Shown: positions 23,236-29,671 of the stretch, in pieces
Layout: every line of letters starts with the position of its first letter
Numbering within the stretch: the stretch's first letter is position 1
DNA from: an uncultured Saprospiraceae bacterium
GTDB lineage: Bacteria; Bacteroidota; Bacteroidia; Chitinophagales; Saprospiraceae
DNA length: 29,671 bases
Reading direction: 5' to 3'
Assembly (NCBI GenBank): GCA_938002705.1
Contig: CALLAG010000031.1
Span: 1 to 29,671 of the forward strand
Made by a program: the position numbers and the translations under genes
Notes under the pieces: model-generated
What the model saw: only the letters and a program-made list of their open reading frames with translations
What the model was told of the DNA's origin: nothing
Database searches by the model: none

Positions 23236-26200
23236 ATGAAAGTTATCGCAGCTTTTGTATGCCCATTCCTGAATTCTTTTCAGAAATACCATTTATCACT
23301 TTCCAGATGTATAGCTAATAATAGTAGGCGATTTGTCTATCTATCGTTGTTAGTGACGATGTTAAGTAGTATGGATTCTGTTGCTCAGTATACGATTCTG
23401 TATAGCGATGCATCTGCTAACCCACTGACGACAGATGATGTAAGCGTATGCCAGTCTGAGCAGTTTCTTAATACAGCCAGAATAGTAGTCAGTAATAATG
23501 CTGCAGATAATGCGACTGTCACATTAAACTTAGCTCCTGGGATGGAGTATGTACCTGGTTGTATTGAAGTCATTACTACTAATGCAGGTATAACAATAAG
23601 TGATTTTGATATTTCAGATCTCGCTAACCCTATATTTACAATAACACCAGCTGACCTTAATGCTGGTGATCAATTTACCATCCAATGGTGTAAAGTCGCT
23701 GATTGTACTGCTACGGTTCATCAGATGGGAGGAGGTACCTTCAAGGATAATATAGAAGTATGTGGCGATGCAGGATGCAACATAGAAGATGATCCCAGTC
23801 TTAATAGTTATGATCTACTAACTCCCTCTGTCAGTATGAGCAGTAGTGGTCCTATAACTGCTGCGATAGGAACTAATGTGTGTAGAGACGTAACGTTGAC
23901 TAATGGTGGTCAGGGATATTTAGATTCTTTAAAGTTCTATATACTTGATGGATCTGGGACTTCCACGACATCACTTATGACAGCGGGAGGAACAACCCTC
24001 ACACCAGTTATCAATGGTGATACCTTGTGTTATTGGTTAGATAGTGCCATATTTCCAGAAGTCGGTAATGGTGATGCTTTCTTAGATAATGGCGAGCAAA
24101 TAATGCTTACAAGATGTTATGATGTAACAGGTTGTGATAATGCATCCTTTTATGGAGCATATTGGGGCTGTCCTGGTAGATGTATGTCTACTGCTGAGAT
24201 TATGCAACAGACTAACTTACCTAACCTTATACCTAACGTCAGTTTTGGTTTTGAAACTGGTGTAAATAAAGATTATTGTTACAAAGGCCAAAGTGCCATG
24301 GTAGGAGGTACTGCTGTTATACAAAGGTTTGAGATGTGTAATACGGGTAACGGAACTGCAACTAACCTTTCTTTCGAATTATATAATAGTACACCAGGTA
24401 GCGGAACTGGCCAGAACTACTTTTCATTAGAGCCAGGGCAAGTGTTTGATAATGCGGGTAATCCTATAGGTACAACATCAGCTCAGACGTCATTAGATAC
24501 TGAAACTTATTTTCAGGCAGATTGCAGTCAAGTAACTGGTAATCAAGCTGTAAGATATGAGTTAGATGGCTATACAATTCTTCCTGGAGAATGCTTGTAC
24601 ATAGATGTGCCAACTTATGCTAATAATTTAACACAAGAATGTGATGCTGAATGTAATCCTGCTATTGCATGGTATTTCTTTAATAGAAGTTATGCTTATC
24701 AAGATATCTGTGAGCAAAGCAATTATGGTCAATCACGTCAAGGCATTGCTTATGGTGGTAGACAATTATATAGGTATGATATAGAAATGCCTACAGATTT
24801 TAATGATTGTGATGAATTTAATATGGATGTACTGTATTCTAACTTCTTTAACGATACTAAAGAGAATGGGGTAGGTACGACTGAACTAAAAATAGATATA
24901 ACTGATACTGGACTGCTTTATAATGGTACAGGAATAGAGACTTTTAAGGGCATCGATGTTGTGGTAACCCAAGTGGGGGATACCATATGTGTGTCCTATC
25001 CACCTGATGGTATTCCTATAGGTCCAGGAACATTCGAATTACCTCTAAAGGCGACTTGCTCAGCAGGGGCAGGGACTAAGTCAGTAAGATTATGGCACGA
25101 GGGACAATATGATGATTCATGTCCAGGAAGTACTTATCACTTGGCTTGTCTTAATAGGACTTTTGTAATGCACTGTCCTGATCCATGTCCAGAAGGAGGA
25201 GCAACACCTCAAAGTTTTAAGTTTGAAAGAGTGAGTCTTGGATTGACGGATGCTAACAATAATGGTATCCCAGATGATAATACCACGGCAGATCCAGCTG
25301 ATGTAAAATTACATAGAGCCTCTAATTGTGATACGATAAAAGGTACATGGGAGATATACGTATATCCTAATACCGTAGGACCTAATGCGGGCACACCATT
25401 TAATCATTTGTATATAGAATTTGACCTTAATGATCGGAATTTAAATTGTACATATTATTCTACTGATAATTTATTCGAGCCCATACCTGATGCGGAAGCG
25501 GTGATATATCCTGCTGGTGGTGGAGCACCTTTTAATTGTACAGTATCGCCTACAGTTTCTGGTGACATTGCTACCTATGATTTGACCCCATGTAAGAGTA
25601 ATTGGGAGGATGGAGACTCTATTGTTTTCTGCGCATTATATCAAGTGACTACCGGATTTACAGCTAGTGGATTTAATTCTTATGTGACAAGCAATGAAGT
25701 GTATACAAGTTATATTCCTAATCCTACTGGGATTAACCCAAGTCCAGAAAACAAATATACCTGTGATAAATTCAATGATTACTTAAATGTATATCAGCAT
25801 TACTTCTCACCTTTTACACCTACTCCACAGAATCTAAATGGTTGTAGTGGTACTATAGCACATTACACAAGGTATTATATAAATGCACAGACAGGTGATG
25901 TCTGGTACCCTAATGAATATAGACCTTTCACATACCCTGATAAATATTACATAGAAATAGATGATGCATTCCAGTACAGGCCAGGAAGTGTCAGGTTCGG
26001 ATCATATACAGTACCAGATGCTGACGTATCTCAATCAGACGGTGTCTTAACTATATGTAATCTGAGGCAATTTTTCTCCAGTAATGGAGGCCCTATACAA
26101 GATCCAGATGAAACATGGTCCTATGGAATATTTTTCAATGTAGATCCTACATGTGAAGCTGAAGCAGGTATTTACAGTATAAGACACAGTACTGAAGTTA

Positions 26201-29200
26201 TAGGTAACGGTTGCCATTCTCCTAGTTCTAATTATGTAGCAGTTAGAAATTGTGGTAATACGGAAGGGAATTCTGGAATAGCACAATTATTCTATGATGG
26301 ACCACAACCTTTCTTAGAAGGTGGAGGCGTGGTACAGACATCCACAGCACAAGGCTGCTGGGAGGTTATACTTAATAATGGAAGTAATAATATAGATGCC
26401 TCTAATACGTGGTTTTATTTAGATGGTGGAGCGGGACAGACTTTAGAAGATGATATGGGTAATCTAATTACGCCTGACGCTAATGGTTTTTATCAGCTTG
26501 GTGATAACGTAGCAGGAAATTCAGATACCTATACAGTATGTGCACTGACATCAGAATGTGATTCTACTATAGTTAATGTACTATCAGGATGGCATTGTTC
26601 TGAATATCCTGTTGATAACTCTATCTTAGCATGCGCAGATACAGTTAGATTAGTGGCCCTTCCACTTATGTCTGAGGTTCAGTTAGGATTTGAATCACAG
26701 CCAGTGGTGCCTATGGAATTATGTGAGACACAGTCATTTGAACTAAAAATGACAAGTGCTCAAGCAGCATTCCTGGATGATCCAAGACTAAGTATTCTTA
26801 TACCTAACGGTGTCTCATTATCTAATTTAATGGTCGAGTATCCTTGTGGTAGTGGAAATATAGAGGCTGCTTCATTCACAAATAATGGTAATTTATTCTT
26901 AATAGATATAGAGGCTCATTCTGCTATGGCAGCAGATGGTATGCCAGGTACGATTGATGCATTAGCGCCTACTGATAGAGAAGCTTGTATTACTTTTGAT
27001 ATGGATACAGATTGTGATTTTGTATCATCTTCAGGATTGATATTCCAGGCATTCGGTAAGAGGCCATGTGGAGATCCAGCTATCAATAATGGTGTAAGAG
27101 TGAGATCATCAGATCTACAAGTAGACGGTGTCGTACAGCCTCATGGAGCATCAGTTTCTGTTACAGCACAGTTAGATGAATTAAGAGGATGTACAGCAGG
27201 TAATAATATTGTAGAAGTCAATGTCGATTTCGTAAGTCTTGGGTCTAATATGACATCACCTAATGATAAAGTAGAGATGACTTTGGATCCGGGAGTTATA
27301 TATGTCCCTAACTCTTTGGTATGTTGTTCTGCTGATCCTAATAACTGTTTTACATTCGATAGCAGTGTGACAGATGCTAATGGATTTACGACTGTTATAT
27401 GGAATTTTCCAAGTAACCCGATTGACATTACAGATCCTGTAAATCTATGTCACACTTTTGAAGTTGTCAATGCTCAAGAGAATTTATGTGATGAACTAAA
27501 AGCAATAAATATAAAAGTAAATGCAAGTGCTGGTGATATCGTCTGTACATCTGAAAATGGAGGTTTCTGTGAAAATGTCCAGACACTAACAGGAAGAACA
27601 ACGGTTCTATTTACAACAGAAAAAATAGAATTATCAGTTAATGGAAGTCCTACTTTTGAATGTAATCCATCAGGAGGACTTTCGTATGATCTACCTATCG
27701 CTATAGATAGTATGGATCTCGAAGCAGGAGAAATATTAGTAGTAGATATATACTGTACGACAGCTTCAGGAACACAAGGTGCTTTCGTTCAGTCAGAGGT
27801 CATTACTGGTCCTGTCACGGCAGGAACGACGGTTAATATTAGTGGTGTAGTCGCAGCGGGTGTATGTAATCCGGACTTTGGCATTATGGCTAATATCGGT
27901 ACTACCAATAATGATAATCTTGATCAATGTATCTGTGGAGATTTAACTATACCTTCTGGTCCATTAACATGTCCGGCAGTGATTACTCACGCTAAAGAAT
28001 TTACAAGTATAACACAGACTGGTGAAGGGATGTGGGATGTTAAATGGACGATCACAGTAGATAACACAGGATTAGGAGATGGTCTCTATAACTTAAATGA
28101 TATACCAGCTTTCGATGATGATATCACGATATGTGATATAAGTTATTCTACGACAGATGCTCCGGGTAACTTAGGTAATCCAGGTCCACTCATGATGAGT
28201 AATGATGGTGTAATAGAATTAGCGATAGATCAGCCTATAATTGCAGGCGCAACTCATACTTACTGTATGATTATATGCGTGCAAGCAGACCCGTCTGCTG
28301 ATCCAGTAATAGGTGATGGCTTATATACTTCCTGTGAGTCAGCTACTAACGGTAATCCAGCGCCAGGTGAGGGCCTATACAACATGTCAGAATTAGATAC
28401 TAATGATGACGGTGTAGCAGAAGAGACAGACGAAGTATGTACGGACCTGCCTTGTCAGTTAGAAATAACATCAGTGATACCTACACCATGTAAGGCAGCG
28501 ACGAGTACTTATGATCTTGCAATTACTGTAAGTTATTTCTCAGAGCCTGCATGCTTAATAAATGTTATGGGTCAGACATTTCCAGTGGATGGAAGTGGAA
28601 CTCAAACTTTTACATTAAATGATTTAGTAGCGGATGGTACAATGGGTGTCACGATCTCAGCATTCTTTACTTGCGAAGCAACTTGTTTTGATCAAGCCAT
28701 GTATAACGAACCAGCTGCTTGTTCTGAGCTTGCATGTTCCACTACCAAGACAGATGTGGATTGTAATGGAGACGCTAATGGTACGGCATCAGTAACTGTA
28801 TCTGGAGGAAATGCACCATATACTTACAGTTGGTCTTCAGTACCTGCACAGACAACTCAGACAGCCACTGGCTTATCAGCTGGAACATATACAGTAGTCA
28901 TAACTGATGCTAATAATCAGACGACTAATTGCTCTGCTAATATTAATGAGCCTACTGCAGTAATATGCAGCGTGGTCAAGGGTAATGATATAACTTGTAA
29001 TGGAGATGATGATGGTCGTGCTATCTCTATGGCATCAGGTGGGATAAGCCCTTACACTTATGCTTGGAGTAATGGTGAGGCGACATCTACAGCAATAGCG
29101 TTAGTAGGTGGTACGAACTCAGTGACAGTAACTGACGCTAATGGTTGTACTCAAGAATGTACGATTGATATTGTCGATCCTGCTCCAGTAAGTTGTACAA

Positions 29201-29671
29201 TTTCTAATTTTACTAATCCGCTATGTGCTGGAGAACCAAGTGGTACTATAACAGTAACAGGAACAGGAGGTACTGGTGCATTAGAGTATAGTCTTGATGG
29301 TGGCGCTTATCAGCCAGGCAGTACTTTCTCAGCTGTTACTGCAGGTCCTCATGTTATAAGCATAAGAGACGCTAATGGATGCTTGAGCTCATGTAATCAG
29401 ACATTAACAGATCCTCCATTATTAAGCTGTTCTACCGTGTTAGATGATCAAGCTTCTTGTGGTATGAATGATGGAGCTGGGACGGTAACTGCATCAGGAG
29501 GTTCGCCTACATATACTTATGCTTGGGATAATGGAGAAACTACTGCTACAGCAACAAGCCTCGGAGCAGGTATGCATTCAGTAACTGTTACTGATGCTAA
29601 TAATTGTACAGCAGTATGTGATCTTACGGTTACTTCTACTACTGGATTGTCATGTGATATAACAGCACAGA
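23236..29671 (+). CDS. Giant cysteine-rich surface protein with SprB repeats (3' end outside the window)
   Basis: An open reading frame from ATG 23236 to the window end, at least 2145 residues with no stop. In-frame stops at 23176 and 23203 exclude an earlier start. The N-terminus has a long basic n-region (1-33) before the hydrophobic core (34-50, ending 'SVAQ'), resembling the extended signal peptides of very large secreted proteins. The following ~1800 residues are DUF11-like and other beta domains ('ATVTLNLAPGMEYVPGCIEV', 'FEMCNTGNGTATNLSFEL', 'WTITVDNTGLGDGLYNL'), with unusually many Cys residues, often paired. From 28732 four SprB repeats follow, each with 'C.G...G...V..SGG..PYTY.W..' and 'GT/GxxVTDANxCT'. 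SprB-type repeats occur in the gliding adhesin SprB. The rest, and any sorting domain, lie beyond the window. Adhesin or motility filament role is likely. Confidence 0.85.
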   Translation, partial: MKVIAAFVCPFLNSFQKYHLSLSRCIANNSRRFVYLSLLVTMLSSMDSVAQYTILYSDASANPLTTDDVSVCQSEQFLNTARIVVSNNAADNATVTLNLAPGMEYVPGCIEVITTNAGITISDFDISDLANPIFTITPADLNAGDQFTIQWCKVADCTATVHQMGGGTFKDNIEVCGDAGCNIEDDPSLNSYDLLTPSVSMSSSGPITAAIGTNVCRDVTLTNGGQGYLDSLKFYILDGSGTSTTSLMTAGGTTLTPVINGDTLCYWLDSAIFPEVGNGDAFLDNGEQIMLTRCYDVTGCDNASFYGAYWGCPGRCMSTAEIMQQTNLPNLIPNVSFGFETGVNKDYCYKGQSAMVGGTAVIQRFEMCNTGNGTATNLSFELYNSTPGSGTGQNYFSLEPGQVFDNAGNPIGTTSAQTSLDTETYFQADCSQVTGNQAVRYELDGYTILPGECLYIDVPTYANNLTQECDAECNPAIAWYFFNRSYAYQDICEQSNYGQSRQGIAYGGRQLYRYDIEMPTDFNDCDEFNMDVLYSNFFNDTKENGVGTTELKIDITDTGLLYNGTGIETFKGIDVVVTQVGDTICVSYPPDGIPIGPGTFELPLKATCSAGAGTKSVRLWHEGQYDDSCPGSTYHLACLNRTFVMHCPDPCPEGGATPQSFKFERVSLGLTDANNNGIPDDNTTADPADVKLHRASNCDTIKGTWEIYVYPNTVGPNAGTPFNHLYIEFDLNDRNLNCTYYSTDNLFEPIPDAEAVIYPAGGGAPFNCTVSPTVSGDIATYDLTPCKSNWEDGDSIVFCALYQVTTGFTASGFNSYVTSNEVYTSYIPNPTGINPSPENKYTCDKFNDYLNVYQHYFSPFTPTPQNLNGCSGTIAHYTRYYINAQTGDVWYPNEYRPFTYPDKYYIEIDDAFQYRPGSVRFGSYTVPDADVSQSDGVLTICNLRQFFSSNGGPIQDPDETWSYGIFFNVDPTCEAEAGIYSIRHSTEVIGNGCHSPSSNYVAVRNCGNTEGNSGIAQLFYDGPQPFLEGGGVVQTSTAQGCWEVILNNGSNNIDASNTWFYLDGGAGQTLEDDMGNLITPDANGFYQLGDNVAGNSDTYTVCALTSECDSTIVNVLSGWHCSEYPVDNSILACADTVRLVALPLMSEVQLGFESQPVVPMELCETQSFELKMTSAQAAFLDDPRLSILIPNGVSLSNLMVEYPCGSGNIEAASFTNNGNLFLIDIEAHSAMAADGMPGTIDALAPTDREACITFDMDTDCDFVSSSGLIFQAFGKRPCGDPAINNGVRVRSSDLQVDGVVQPHGASVSVTAQLDELRGCTAGNNIVEVNVDFVSLGSNMTSPNDKVEMTLDPGVIYVPNSLVCCSADPNNCFTFDSSVTDANGFTTVIWNFPSNPIDITDPVNLCHTFEVVNAQENLCDELKAINIKVNASAGDIVCTSENGGFCENVQTLTGRTTVLFTTEKIELSVNGSPTFECNPSGGLSYDLPIAIDSMDLEAGEILVVDIYCTTASGTQGAFVQSEVITGPVTAGTTVNISGVVAAGVCNPDFGIMANIGTTNNDNLDQCICGDLTIPSGPLTCPAVITHAKEFTSITQTGEGMWDVKWTITVDNTGLGDGLYNLNDIPAFDDDITICDISYSTTDAPGNLGNPGPLMMSNDGVIELAIDQPIIAGATHTYCMIICVQADPSADPVIGDGLYTSCESATNGNPAPGEGLYNMSELDTNDDGVAEETDEVCTDLPCQLEITSVIPTPCKAATSTYDLAITVSYFSEPACLINVMGQTFPVDGSGTQTFTLNDLVADGTMGVTISAFFTCEATCFDQAMYNEPAACSELACSTTKTDVDCNGDANGTASVTVSGGNAPYTYSWSSVPAQTTQTATGLSAGTYTVVITDANNQTTNCSANINEPTAVICSVVKGNDITCNGDDDGRAISMASGGISPYTYAWSNGEATSTAIALVGGTNSVTVTDANGCTQECTIDIVDPAPVSCTISNFTNPLCAGEPSGTITVTGTGGTGALEYSLDGGAYQPGSTFSAVTAGPHVISIRDANGCLSSCNQTLTDPPLLSCSTVLDDQASCGMNDGAGTVTASGGSPTYTYAWDNGETTATATSLGAGMHSVTVTDANNCTAVCDLTVTSTTGLSCDITAQ
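28732..29640 (+). repeat. Array of SprB-type repeats
   Basis: Four units begin near 28732, 28966, 29191 and 29425, and a fifth begins at about 29644 and is cut by the window end. Unit length is 219-234 nt (73-78 residues). Each opens with 'hxCS/ChI' and contains 'SGGxxPYTYxW' and 'VTDANxC' or close variants. Unit 3 differs, having 'GTGGTGALEYSLDGG'. Confidence 0.85.

Overview
The window looks like a chromosomal segment of a free-living Bacteroidota bacterium, most like the Saprospiraceae or related marine and activated-sludge lineages. Evidence for this: several secreted proteins end in type IX secretion (T9SS) type A sorting domains with the 'YPNP' motif. Giant surface proteins are built from DUF11, SdrD-B-like and SprB repeats. 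There is a CarboxypepD_reg/DUF5686 outer-membrane protein. One promoter carries a Bacteroidota-type -7 box (TAnnTTTG), and no gene has a convincing Shine-Dalgarno site. Composition is AT-rich by eye. I see no rRNA, tRNA, CRISPR array, IS element or phage gene.

Layout. (1) 47-3187, minus strand: two paralogous secreted proteins with short collagen-like Gly-X-Y tracts and one T9SS-exported protein with a DUF11/DUF7619-like domain. (2) 3334-6717, plus strand: a tight housekeeping operon of dusB, a CCA tRNA nucleotidyltransferase and a class I SAM methyltransferase. Its promoter box lies so close to the dusB ATG that the mRNA is probably leaderless. (3) 6733-9309, minus strand: a DUF5686-type outer-membrane protein. 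(4) 9500-12216, minus strand: a compact operon of a small coiled-coil protein, a two-TM protein whose C-terminal 200 residues look like PspA/Vipp1 (ESCRT-III-like), and an ApbE lipoprotein. (5) 12613-29671, plus strand: three consecutive giant exported proteins of 2306, 1042 and at least 2145 residues, the last cut by the window edge. Good intrinsic terminators follow the first two.

How the parts fit. Regions 1 and 5 are surface and adhesin modules that would need the T9SS machinery, which is encoded elsewhere. The first and third giant genes share a conserved upstream block around a TATGTTTG box, so they are probably co-regulated. The first and second share a C-terminal cassette (SdrD-B-like domain, Fn3-like domain, sorting domain). 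Region 4 is the best candidate for an undescribed system: a membrane-anchored PspA-like protein with a dedicated coiled-coil partner and an FMN-transferase lipoprotein, preceded by a palindromic operator-like site. All functional calls come from reading motifs; no database search was possible.
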